In this document: positions 42,142-49,763 of the stretch, piece by piece
Position numbering within the stretch: position 1 is the first letter of the stretch
Layout: each line of letters opens with the position of its first letter
Source of the DNA: Actinoplanes sandaracinus
GTDB taxonomy: Bacteria; Actinomycetota; Actinomycetes; Mycobacteriales; Micromonosporaceae
Reading direction: 5' to 3'
Length of the DNA stretch: 64,000 nucleotides
NCBI RefSeq assembly: GCF_030009775.1
Contig: NZ_JASCTH010000016.1
Coordinates: forward strand, 183,596 to 247,595
Notes under the pieces: generated by a model
Database searches by the model: none
Told to the model about the DNA's origin: nothing
The model's input: the letters and a program-made list of their open reading frames with translations, nothing else
Program-made: the position numbers and the translations under genes

Positions 42142-42888
42142 ATGACACGCTACGTAGCGATCGGCGACAGCTTCACCGAAGGCCTCGGCGACACCCTGCC
42201 CGACGGCACCGAACGCGGCTGGGCCGACCTGGTCGCGGCCGGCCTCGCCACCGAAGGCCCCGTGGAGTACGCGAACCTCGCCATCCGTGGCCGCCTCATC
42301 GAGCCGATCGTCAACGACCAACTCGAAGCCGCCCTCGCCCTCTCCCCGGCGCCCACGCTGCTCTCCTTCAACGGTGGCGGCAACGACATGCTGCGCCGCG
42401 GCGCCTCCGTCGACCGTCTCGTCGCCTTCACCGAGCAGGTCATCCGCCGCTGCACCGACGCCGGCGTCCGGCTGCTCCTGCTGAGCGGCGCCGACCCGTC
42501 CGACCACCTCCCGTTCGGCAGCACCTTCCGCCACCGCGGCGAGGCCCTCACCGCCGCCGTCGAAGCCCTGCTCCCCCTCGACGGAGTCACCTTCGTCGAC
42601 TGTTTCCGCGACGTGGAACTGCGCCGCCACGTCTACTGGTCCCCCGACCGCCTCCATCTGAACGCCGCCGGTCACCGGCGCGTCGCCTCGCTGATCCTGG
42701 CCGGCCTCGGCCACAACGTCCCGCCGCACGTCCTCGACCCCGGCCCGGCGCCCGCTTTCCGCCTGCTCGCCGAGGCGCGCTATTACGGCCAGCACGTCGT
42801 CCCGTGGATCAACCGCCGCTTGCGGGGCCGATCCTCCGGCGACAACCGCCTCCCGAAGTACCCCACCTGGACCCCCATCACCGCCTGA
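42142..42888 (+). CDS. SGNH/GDSL-family hydrolase
   Basis: 248 residues, no signal peptide, so cytosolic. SGNH blocks are present: GDSFTEG with the serine nucleophile at S10, a glycine block (ANLAIRG near 50), GGGNDM near 76 and the aspartate-histidine pair in DRLHLN near 169-172. These enzymes hydrolyse esters of lipids or sugars. The C-terminal 45 residues (YYGQHVVPWINRRLRG) are typical of an actinobacterial subgroup. A GAGGG ribosome site precedes the ATG. A 20-bp palindrome upstream suggests TetR-type repression. Confidence 0.9.
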   Translation: MTRYVAIGDSFTEGLGDTLPDGTERGWADLVAAGLATEGPVEYANLAIRGRLIEPIVNDQLEAALALSPAPTLLSFNGGGNDMLRRGASVDRLVAFTEQVIRRCTDAGVRLLLLSGADPSDHLPFGSTFRHRGEALTAAVEALLPLDGVTFVDCFRDVELRRHVYWSPDRLHLNAAGHRRVASLILAGLGHNVPPHVLDPGPAPAFRLLAEARYYGQHVVPWINRRLRGRSSGDNRLPKYPTWTPITA

Positions 42889-43275
42889 CCAGCACTCGCC
42901 TGCCCAGTCCGGCCGTGCCACCGCACGTCCCAGCTTCGGCCCGCATCCACCACCCCACCCAGCCGTAGCCGTGAGGTGCCACCGCGCGCCCACAACACGC
43001 GCCGACTACGGCACGCACTCGGTTCACACCGCACGACGTGGGGTTCATCGTCACCGCGCTACGCGCTCCCGGGCCTGGCACCGCGCACGAGCGGACTGGC
43101 GGACTGGCGGACTGGCGGTGCACGATGGACGCTGCGGCCACCTGAAACAGTGACCTTGATGCGCCAACCACCGATGTAGGTGGTCACCGCTTCAAGATCG
43201 CGGGTTCCGGGAGCGCGGACAAGTGGAACCGGAGCGGTGCGAGACCAGGCGGTGGTGGGGGCCGGGTGGGTGGGG
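42889..43275. other. Gene-free spacer
   Basis: No convincing gene is seen in these 387 bases between the convergent SGNH hydrolase and lipoprotein genes. It holds an 8-bp repeat (three copies of GACTGGCG at 43094-43117). No clear terminator hairpin was found. Confidence 0.5.
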
Positions 43276-44682
43276 TCAGGCCTGCGGCAACACCCGGGCA
43301 ATCTTGATCGAGGAGTTGGACGAGCCCGCCGCCGGATAGGCGACGCTCCCATCCGCGTAGGCCTTGAAGGCCTGGTAAGAGTGGTCCGCGACGCTGATCG
43401 AGAGCCGCCCGCCCACAGCCTTGCCGGTGTCGGCGTCGTAGACCTGAGCGGCGATGGAGGACCCGGACTGCCAGGCGAGCAGCATCCGGTCGGCGCCGTA
43501 GGAGACCAGGTGCGGGTGAGCCGACGAGATGCCGGTTTTGATGGTGCTGGTGGACTTGCCGGTGGTGAACCGTTCCAGCCGGACGGTGCCGCCCTGGCTC
43601 CAGGCCGTCCAGTACCCCTTGGTCTTGGCGAGCACCAGGTCGCCGCCGAAAAGGGTGCCGTCGCAGGATCCGGCGGCGACGGTGCGGTACGGGTTGGGCT
43701 GGGCGATCCGGCAACCGTTGTCGGTGGCGCACACCGTGACGAACCGCTTGGTGTCGGGGTCCCAGACGATGCGGGACGTCCAGGAGTGGCTGCAGCCGAC
43801 CTCGAAGGCGTCCTTGTGGTTGGCGACCAGTTTCCCGTCAGCGTTCACCACCTGCATCCGGTCGCCTTCGTGGACGTCGACGCAGTTGCCGTTCTTGACG
43901 GTGATGGCCACGCCGAAGTAGGCGGCGTAGTCGGAGCCGTTGGTGGCGAGGCGGCCGTGGTGCTGGTACCACCAGATGAAGCGGGCGCCGTCGTCGTACC
44001 CCGTGCGGTCGCCGGTCAGGTTGGTGACCTGACGTTCCCAGGCGAGCTTTCCGTCGTTGTCGAACCGGATCATGTGCATGGTGTTGCACGGGCTGGACTC
44101 GCCACCGCAGAGCGGGCCGCTGCCGCAGTCGCCTTTGCGGGTGAGCAGGATGACGCCGCCGTTCGCGTCGGCTTGGACGTCCTGCAGGTCGATGCCGGTG
44201 AAGCTGGTGGGCGTACCGGTCAACTCGTCGTCGCAGCCGAGCTCGCCGAGGTGGATCTTGCCGTCGGTGCCGAGCCAGGCGAGCCAGGAGCCGCCGTCGG
44301 GGCGGGCCGCGATCGCCATCGGCAGCTTCTCGGTGTCGCCCTCGGATCCGTAACCGACCACCTTGGTGGGCAGCTTGACGTCGGTGATCCGGGCGGTGGG
44401 GGCGGCGGAGGTCTTGCGGGCGCATCCTGCGGCGGCGGTGGCCGCGGATGCCGGGGCCCCCGGAGCCGACGGTCCCGCGGGGGCCGAGAGGGCGCCGGTG
44501 GAGGCGGCGGGGGCCGGAGACGCACCGGGCGGCAGTGCGGCGCCGTCGGCGACCTGTCGGCCGGGGACCGCCGCGTCGGGGGCCGGCGAGGCGGTCGACG
44601 GCTCTCCGGCTGAGCACGCTCCCATGACAAATGCGGCGAGAGCGGCAACCGATGCCGCCAGCAGGGATCTCCGGGCTCGCAT
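43276..44682 (-). CDS. Cysteine-rich putative lipoprotein of unknown function
   Basis: 468 residues. A lipoprotein signal ends in VMGAC with the lipidated cysteine at 23, followed by a 60-residue Ala/Pro/Ser linker. The remaining 370 residues have many cysteines (CARK, GCDD, DCGSGPLCGG, SPCNT, NCVD, GCSHS, VCATDNGC, SCDG), probably paired in disulfides, and repeating beta-strand units (IAARPDGGSWLAWLGTDGK, MIRFDNDGKLAWER, RIVWDPDTKRFVTVC) that look like blades of a beta-propeller. No enzyme motif is recognised. AAGGA precedes the ATG, in a less GC-rich promoter region shared with the divergent glycosyltransferase gene. Confidence 0.75.
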   Translation of the reverse strand: MRARRSLLAASVAALAAFVMGACSAGEPSTASPAPDAAVPGRQVADGAALPPGASPAPAASTGALSAPAGPSAPGAPASAATAAAGCARKTSAAPTARITDVKLPTKVVGYGSEGDTEKLPMAIAARPDGGSWLAWLGTDGKIHLGELGCDDELTGTPTSFTGIDLQDVQADANGGVILLTRKGDCGSGPLCGGESSPCNTMHMIRFDNDGKLAWERQVTNLTGDRTGYDDGARFIWWYQHHGRLATNGSDYAAYFGVAITVKNGNCVDVHEGDRMQVVNADGKLVANHKDAFEVGCSHSWTSRIVWDPDTKRFVTVCATDNGCRIAQPNPYRTVAAGSCDGTLFGGDLVLAKTKGYWTAWSQGGTVRLERFTTGKSTSTIKTGISSAHPHLVSYGADRMLLAWQSGSSIAAQVYDADTGKAVGGRLSISVADHSYQAFKAYADGSVAYPAAGSSNSSIKIARVLPQA

Positions 44683-44871
44683 GTCCTTTTCCTCGTTTGT
44701 TTTAAGTTTTTCTTAGGGGCGACTTAATCAACGCGTCATGATCGGCACATCGACAGACCTTACCGGTGTCCGGCCGCTCATCAAACCGCCACCCACCCGT
44801 CGCCCGAATGCGGTTTCCCCCTTCTCCACCTGCGCGGAATCATGCTGGCCAATATGAGCATCGGAGGATCG

Positions 44872-45717
44872 ATGTCCCGGCCGCGTATTTCCGTCGTCAT
44901 TCCCGCATACAACGAAGAGTCAATGATCGGCCCCTGCCTGCAAGCCGTTCTCGGGCAGTCGCGGGCCGCCGACGAGGTGATCGTCGTCGACAACAATTCG
45001 ACCGACCGTACGGCGGAGATCCTGCATGATTTCCGGGAGAGTGTGATCGTGCTCGGTGAGCCGCGGCAGGGCGTGCAGCACGCCCGCAATCGAGGGTTGA
45101 ACGCGGCGACCGGCGACATCATCGTGCGGATCGACGCGGACACCCGGTTGCCGGAGAACTACCTGGCCGAGGTGGTGGCCACGTTCGGCGACCCGTCGGT
45201 GGACGCGGCGACGGGCCCGGTGCGCTACTACGACGTGAGGTTGCCGCGAGTGGCGGCCCGGGGTGACGCGCTGGTCCGTGGCCTCTGGACGGTGCCGAAC
45301 GGCCGGCTCGACTGGATCTTCGGCGCGAACATGGCGATCCGCCGGCCGATCTGGGAGGCGGTAGCGGCCGGCCTCTGCGCCGACGAGCTGTTCCACGAGG
45401 ATCTGGATCTCGGCATCCACCTGCGGGAGGGCGGTTTCTCGGTGTTCTACGCCCGGCGCCTGGTGGCGGGCACGTCGTCGCGCCGGGTCAAGGGCGACTT
45501 CGCCGGGTTCCGGGAGTACCTGCTGATGACCGAGCGCGGTTACGCCCGGCACATCGGCCGCCTGCGGCGGGGGTCGTTCGCCCGCGCCTGGGTCACCGCC
45601 CGTCTCCTGCTGGCGATGTACCCGGTGATGCGCCGGCTGCACGCCGGCCATCAGCGCCGCAACGGGTCGCCCATGGCGCTGGCCCGCAAGAACCCGATGT
45701 CGAGCGCCTGCGAGTAG
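44872..45717 (+). CDS. Family 2 glycosyltransferase
   Basis: 281 residues of a GT-A fold GT2 enzyme: SVVIPAYNEESMIGPCLQ at 7-24, VIVVDNNSTDRTAEIL near 40-55, the metal-binding DAD motif in VRIDADTRLP near 93, and FHEDLDLGIHLREGG near 178-192 with the ED acid/base region. It is followed by a basic membrane-proximal segment (RRGSFARAWVTARLLLAMYPVM) that may attach it to the membrane. ATG 44872 has GGAGG seven bases before it; a longer start 30 bases upstream lacks this. Product unknown; no cell-wall cluster is adjacent. Confidence 0.9.
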   Translation: MSRPRISVVIPAYNEESMIGPCLQAVLGQSRAADEVIVVDNNSTDRTAEILHDFRESVIVLGEPRQGVQHARNRGLNAATGDIIVRIDADTRLPENYLAEVVATFGDPSVDAATGPVRYYDVRLPRVAARGDALVRGLWTVPNGRLDWIFGANMAIRRPIWEAVAAGLCADELFHEDLDLGIHLREGGFSVFYARRLVAGTSSRRVKGDFAGFREYLLMTERGYARHIGRLRRGSFARAWVTARLLLAMYPVMRRLHAGHQRRNGSPMALARKNPMSSACE

Positions 45718-45756
45718 ACCGCGATCCGTGGACGAGGCCACCGGATTCACCGGACC

Positions 45757-45969
45757 GCGATCGGGCTGGTGCAGATCCCGTGCATCGAGCGCACCGGCAT
45801 GGGCGCGGTCAAGGCGGTCACCGCCGCCCGGATGGCGCTGCGCGGCGACGGCCGTCATCACGTCTCCCTCGACAAGGTCATCAAGACCATGAAGGAGACC
45901 GGCGCGGACATGAAGGACAAGTACAAGGAGACCTCTCGCGGTGGCCTCGCCGTCAACGTCATCGAATGC
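45757..45969 (+). pseudogene. sdaA: Remnant of the C-terminal end of L-serine dehydratase
   Basis: The reading frame gives GLVQIPCIERTGMGAVKAVT, then ARMALRGDG, VSLDKVIKTMKETGADMKDK and YKETSRGGLAVNVIEC: the last 70 or so residues of a bacterial single-chain iron-sulfur L-serine ammonia-lyase (normally about 455 residues). In known enzymes the terminal cysteine of this tail enters the active site. Here the stop codon after the cysteine is lost (TGC is followed by CGA) and translation would run to a TAG at 46036. Everything upstream of GLVQIP is missing; the frame opens directly after the glycosyltransferase stop. It is a gene remnant left by deletion or partial duplication. Confidence 0.85.
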
Positions 45970-45985
45970 CGAATGCTTCGACTTC

Positions 45986-46045
45986 TTGACAAGAAAGTTA
46001 CAGGCATCAACACTTCGAAACATTCCCCCGTGCGTTAGCGCTAAC
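45986..46045 (+). promoter_or_regulatory. Promoter and LacI-type operator for the GH43-CBM42 gene
   Basis: TTGACA (45986-45991) and AACACT (46009-46014) are 17 bp apart, the same pair and spacing as in front of the double GH43 gene. Downstream, GTTAGCGCTAAC (46034-46045) is a perfect 12-bp palindrome that a repressor could use as a roadblock 14 bases before the ATG. The promoter lies inside the read-through tail of the serine dehydratase remnant. Confidence 0.7.
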
Positions 46046-46058
46046 AATCGGAGATCCG

Positions 46059-47501
46059 ATGCCCCGAGTCCTCAGCCGTGTCAGCGCATTCCTCGCCCTC
46101 TTCGTCCTCTTCATCGCCGGGCTGGCCGCCCCCGCCAGCGCGCTCGACCCGTTCACCGGCTACCTGATGGCCCACTTCATCGGGGAGTCCAGCCGGGGCG
46201 AGCAGATCTACCTGGCCCACAGCAAGGACGGCCGCAACTGGACCGACCTCAACGGCGGCGGCCCGGTGCTGCTCTCCACCGTCGGCACGCAGGGTGTCCG
46301 TGACCCCGCGATCGTCCGTTCCCCCAACGGCGACAAGTACTGGATCATCGCCACCGACCTGCGGATCGCCAGCGGCACCTCGTGGGGCGACGCCTCCACC
46401 AGGGGCAGCAAGAACCTGGTCGTGTGGGAGTCCACCGACCTGGTCAACTGGTCGGTGCCCCGACTCGTCAACGTGGCCGGCGGCATCTCCGGCGCCGGTG
46501 ACGCGTGGGCGCCGGAGGCGATCTGGAACCCGGCCACCAATGACTACGTCATCTACTGGGCCACCAACTCGGCCATGAACGGCGTGACCAAGCACCGCAT
46601 CTGGTACGTCCGGACCAGCGACTTCCGAACCGTGAGCGCTCCCCAGCTCTACATCGACCGGGGCACCGGTCAGGGCATCATCGACACACAGATCATCGAG
46701 GTGGCGAACAGCCTCGGCGGCTACCGCTACTACCGGGCGTCGGCCGACGGACAGATCACCATCGAGGGCAGCAACTCGATCCTCGGCGCCTGGACCCGCA
46801 TCGGCGACCTCCAGCGCCTCGGCATCTCCAACGGCGCGACCGGCGGCAACGTGGTCGAGGGCCCGATGTGGGCACAGACCAACGGCGCGAACGAGTGGCA
46901 CCTCTGGGTGGACCAGTACGCCACCGGCCGCGGCTACATGCCGGTGCGGTCCACCAACCTGGGCAGCACCGCGAACTTCGCCACCCGCAGCGACTACCAC
47001 CTCGGCGGCACCAAGAAGCGGCACGGGTCGATCCTGAACCTGACCGCCGCCGAGGAGAGGCGGCTGCTGGCCAAGTGGGGCCCGTCCGCGGTCCTCAACC
47101 GCCTCCAGTCCTACAACAACCAGACCCGCTACGTGCGGCACGCCAACATGGACGTACGGATCGACGCGAACGTCAGCCCGGTCCTGGACTCGCAGTTCCG
47201 GCGGGTCGCCGGCCTGGCCAACAGCTCCGGGCACGTGTCGTTCGAGTCGGTGAACTACCCGGGCCACTACCTGCGCCACTACGGGTACGACCTGGTGCTC
47301 GCACCGAACGACGGCACCTCGACCTTCGCCGCCGATTCCACGTTCAAGCAGGTGGCGGGCCTGGCCGACGCGTCATGGTCGTCATTCCAGTCGTACAACT
47401 ACCCGACCCGGTACCTGCGGCACTACAACTACCTGCTGCGGATCGACCCGATCAGCACGGCGGCGGAACGCGCCGACGCCACGTTCCGCGTCACCTCGTA
47501 A
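46059..47501 (+). CDS. Secreted GH43 arabinofuranosidase-like enzyme with CBM42
   Basis: 480 residues. Signal peptide about 1-29; GH43 five-bladed propeller about 30-335 with RDPAIVRSPNGDKYWI near 81 (base aspartate) and EGPMWAQTNG near 267 (acid glutamate); then an AbfB/CBM42 arabinose-binding domain about 345-480 (SYNNQTRYVRHANMDVRID, SVNYPGHYLRHYGYDLVL, SYNYPTRYLRHYNYLLRID, three beta-trefoil lobes). CBM42 modules bind arabinofuranose side chains, so arabinan or arabinogalactan trimming is likely. The catalytic domain resembles domain A of the double GH43 protein and both genes have the same type of operator. A hairpin terminator follows. Confidence 0.92.
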   Translation: MPRVLSRVSAFLALFVLFIAGLAAPASALDPFTGYLMAHFIGESSRGEQIYLAHSKDGRNWTDLNGGGPVLLSTVGTQGVRDPAIVRSPNGDKYWIIATDLRIASGTSWGDASTRGSKNLVVWESTDLVNWSVPRLVNVAGGISGAGDAWAPEAIWNPATNDYVIYWATNSAMNGVTKHRIWYVRTSDFRTVSAPQLYIDRGTGQGIIDTQIIEVANSLGGYRYYRASADGQITIEGSNSILGAWTRIGDLQRLGISNGATGGNVVEGPMWAQTNGANEWHLWVDQYATGRGYMPVRSTNLGSTANFATRSDYHLGGTKKRHGSILNLTAAEERRLLAKWGPSAVLNRLQSYNNQTRYVRHANMDVRIDANVSPVLDSQFRRVAGLANSSGHVSFESVNYPGHYLRHYGYDLVLAPNDGTSTFAADSTFKQVAGLADASWSSFQSYNYPTRYLRHYNYLLRIDPISTAAERADATFRVTS

Positions 47502-47511
47502 CCGGTACCCC

Positions 47512-47543
47512 GGAACAGGGGCCGCTTCGGCGGCTCCTGTTCC
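47512..47543 (+). terminator. Terminator after the GH43-CBM42 gene
   Basis: Outer arms GGAACAGG and CCTGTTCC with an inner CCGC/GCGG stem around TTCG, followed by CTTTG, 10 bases after the stop codon. Confidence 0.8.
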
Positions 47544-47545
47544 CT

Positions 47546-47576
47546 TTGACCCGGCCTTGCAGTGCAAGGTACCTTG
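47546..47576 (+). promoter_or_regulatory. Leaderless promoter with composite PadR operator
   Basis: TTGACC (47546-47551) and TACCTT (47570-47575) spaced 18 bp place the first transcribed base at or beside the GTG start at 47583. Two palindromes overlap in the spacer and -10: CCTTGCAGTGCAAGG (47555-47569) and CAAGGTACCTTG (47565-47576). A PadR dimer bound here would shut the gene off. Confidence 0.68.
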
Positions 47577-47582
47577 TGAACC

Positions 47583-47921
47583 GTGAGCGATGATGCGGCA
47601 CTGACCACGGCCCTACGCCGGGGCACCATCGAGTACTGCGTGCTCGCGCTTCTCGACAAGCGCGAGCTCTACGGCGTCGAACTGGTGCAGCAACTCAGCA
47701 CCAGCCTGGCCATGACGACCAGCGAGGGAACGATGTACCCGCTCCTCTCGCGCCTGCGGCGAAACGGCCGGATCGCGACGACCTGGCGCGAGGCGCCGGC
47801 CGGCCCGCCCCGCCGCTACTACACCCTCACTCCGGACGGGGAAGCGGCCCTCGCCCATTTCCGCACCGAGTGGGTCGTCTTCCGCAGCGGCGTCGACCGC
47901 ATCCTCGGAACGGAGCTTTGA
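47583..47921 (+). CDS. PadR-family transcriptional regulator
   Basis: 112 residues with the PadR winged helix at about 12-90: TIEYCVLALLDKRELYGVEL at the start, TSEGTMYPLLSRLRRNGRI as recognition region and PPRRYYTLTPDGEAAL as wing. The GTG start at 47583 fits a leaderless message. The next gene begins at the stop codon (TGATG), so translation is coupled. PadR/HAAS pairs are common in Gram-positive bacteria; the pair usually senses envelope or drug stress. Autoregulation is suggested by the palindromes over its promoter. Confidence 0.93.
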   Translation: MSDDAALTTALRRGTIEYCVLALLDKRELYGVELVQQLSTSLAMTTSEGTMYPLLSRLRRNGRIATTWREAPAGPPRRYYTLTPDGEAALAHFRTEWVVFRSGVDRILGTEL

Positions 47922-48457
47922 TGATGACCCAGACCGATCACCTGATCGCCGCCTATCTGGCGCGGGTGGAGCGGGCCGCGAGCCACCTGCCGACGGGGCG
48001 GCGCGAGGAACTCCTCGGTGACCTGCGCGAACACATCGAGATCGTGCGGGCCGAGTCGGGGACGGGCACCGAGGCCGAAATCCGTACGATCCTGGACCGC
48101 CTCGGCGATCCGGAGAGCATCGTGGCGGCCGCCGACACGCAGACCGACCTGCCCCGCGTCCCGGCCGCCCCGCCCACGCCGCCCCCGCCCACGGCGGCCC
48201 CACCCATGGCGGCTCCACCCATGCCGGCGCCGCCGTTCGCCCCGGCCCGCCCGGCCACACCGAGCCTGCGGCCGCTCTGGTTCATTCTCGGCGGGCTGGC
48301 CGTGCTCGGTGTGCTGGTGTTGTGTCTGGGCACCCTCTTCCTCAGTCGCGACGGAGAATCGCTTCCCAACGGCGAATACCTCCCTCCTCCGCCGGCGCCG
48401 ACGGAACGGATCACGACCACGCCGCCGACAGCTACGACGGCGACGGTGGGGCCCTGA
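47921..48457 (+). CDS. HAAS/DUF1700-type membrane-anchored protein
   Basis: 178 residues. The N-terminal helical domain (about 3-65; DHLIAAYLARVERAASHLPT, then RREELLGDLREHIEI and ILDRLGDPESI) is the HAAS/DUF1700 alpha-helical domain that goes with PadR regulators. A Pro/Ala linker, one transmembrane helix (about 118-140) and a short Pro/Thr outside tail follow. It may hold the regulator at the membrane or relay a signal to it. ATG 47921 overlaps the PadR stop by one base. Confidence 0.87.
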   Translation: MMTQTDHLIAAYLARVERAASHLPTGRREELLGDLREHIEIVRAESGTGTEAEIRTILDRLGDPESIVAAADTQTDLPRVPAAPPTPPPPTAAPPMAAPPMPAPPFAPARPATPSLRPLWFILGGLAVLGVLVLCLGTLFLSRDGESLPNGEYLPPPPAPTERITTTPPTATTATVGP

Positions 48458-48571
48458 TCCGACCCTGATGATCAATTCGTGGTGTCTCATCCGGGTTACC
48501 ACGGATATGCCGGGGTGACGGCGGTTGGAAGGATGAGGGCAGCCCGCCGTCTCGGCCATGGGGAGGCCACC

Positions 48572-49732
48572 ATGAGGTTCGCCCGTCCCGCCACCGCCGC
48601 CACTCTCGCCGCCGTGCTGCTCCTCGCGGCCTGCGGTTCCCAGCAACCCGAACCGGCGGCCGCGCCGCCGTCCAGCCCGCACGCGGGGCACAGCGCCGGC
48701 TCAGCGCCGCCACCCAGCCCGTTACGCGCCGGTGAGCGGTTCATCGACGTGGGGCTGAAGACGCCGTACACCCCGGCGGCGCCGAACGGGGGCACCGACG
48801 AGTACCGGTGCTTCCTCGTCGACCCCGGGCTGACCGAGCCGGCGTACCTGACCGGCAGCCGCTTCCTGCCGCAGAACGCGGCGATCGTGCACCACGCGAT
48901 CTTCTACCGGTTGAGCCCAGAACAGGCGAAAGCCGCCGAACAGGTGGACGCCGGCACCGACGGCGAGGGCTGGACCTGCTTCGGCGACAGCGGTGTGCAG
49001 GGGCAGACCGCCTGGGTGGCGCACTGGGCGCCCGGCGCCGGCGAGACCCTGATGCCGGCCGGTCACGGCTTCACCATGCCGCCCGGCAGCAAACTGGTCA
49101 TGCAGGTGCACTACAACTTGCTCGGCACCGGCAGCGGGGGCCCCGGTTCCGACACGTCCGGCATGCAGATGCGCCTGTCCAGCGCGACGGATCTCACGCC
49201 GCTGGAGACCGGCCTGTTCATGGCGCCGATCGAGCTGCCCTGTGAACCGGGCGGCAGCGGGCCACTCTGCGACCGGAAGACCGCGGTCGCCGACGTCGAG
49301 AAGCGGTTCGGAGCCGAGTCGGGCGGGCTGGTCGAGCAGCTCAACGCCTGGTGCAACGCGGGCGCGGCGCCGAAACCGGGCGACACGCAGAGCTGTGACC
49401 AGCCGGTCGAGCAAGGCGGAACGGTCCACATGGCGGCGGGGCACATGCATCTGCTGGGCCGGGCGATCAAGGTCGAGCTGAACCCGGGCAAGCCGACCGC
49501 GCAGGTCATCCTCGACGTGCCGCAGTACAACTTCGACAACCAGGCGCTCGTACCTCTGGCCAAGCCTGTGAAGATCGCCAAGGGTGACACCGTCCGGGTG
49601 ACCTGCACCCATGATGCGACGCTGCGTAAGCAGCTGCCGCAGCTCAAGCAGCTGCCGTCCCGCTACGTCGTGTGGGGTGAGGGCACCAGCGACGAGATGT
49701 GCCTGGGAATCCTGGTCGTCGCACCGAGCTAA
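48572..49732 (+). CDS. Copper type II monooxygenase-like lipoprotein
   Basis: 386 residues. The lipoprotein signal ends at LLLAAC with the cysteine at 21; a short Pro/His/Ser linker follows. The rest matches the two-domain fold of copper type II, ascorbate-dependent monooxygenases (peptidylglycine amidating and dopamine-beta types): IVHHAIFYRL (first-site histidines), MQVHYNLLG, GHMHLLG (HxH of the second copper site), TCTHD and SDEMCLG (methionine ligand). Cysteines are spaced for disulfides. It could hydroxylate an extracellular substrate or only bind copper. ATG 48572 has GGGAGG before it. No copper gene is adjacent. Confidence 0.85.
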   Translation: MRFARPATAATLAAVLLLAACGSQQPEPAAAPPSSPHAGHSAGSAPPPSPLRAGERFIDVGLKTPYTPAAPNGGTDEYRCFLVDPGLTEPAYLTGSRFLPQNAAIVHHAIFYRLSPEQAKAAEQVDAGTDGEGWTCFGDSGVQGQTAWVAHWAPGAGETLMPAGHGFTMPPGSKLVMQVHYNLLGTGSGGPGSDTSGMQMRLSSATDLTPLETGLFMAPIELPCEPGGSGPLCDRKTAVADVEKRFGAESGGLVEQLNAWCNAGAAPKPGDTQSCDQPVEQGGTVHMAAGHMHLLGRAIKVELNPGKPTAQVILDVPQYNFDNQALVPLAKPVKIAKGDTVRVTCTHDATLRKQLPQLKQLPSRYVVWGEGTSDEMCLGILVVAPS

Positions 49733-49763
49733 GGGACCCTGGTCAGTGGGTAAGTGAGTGCCC

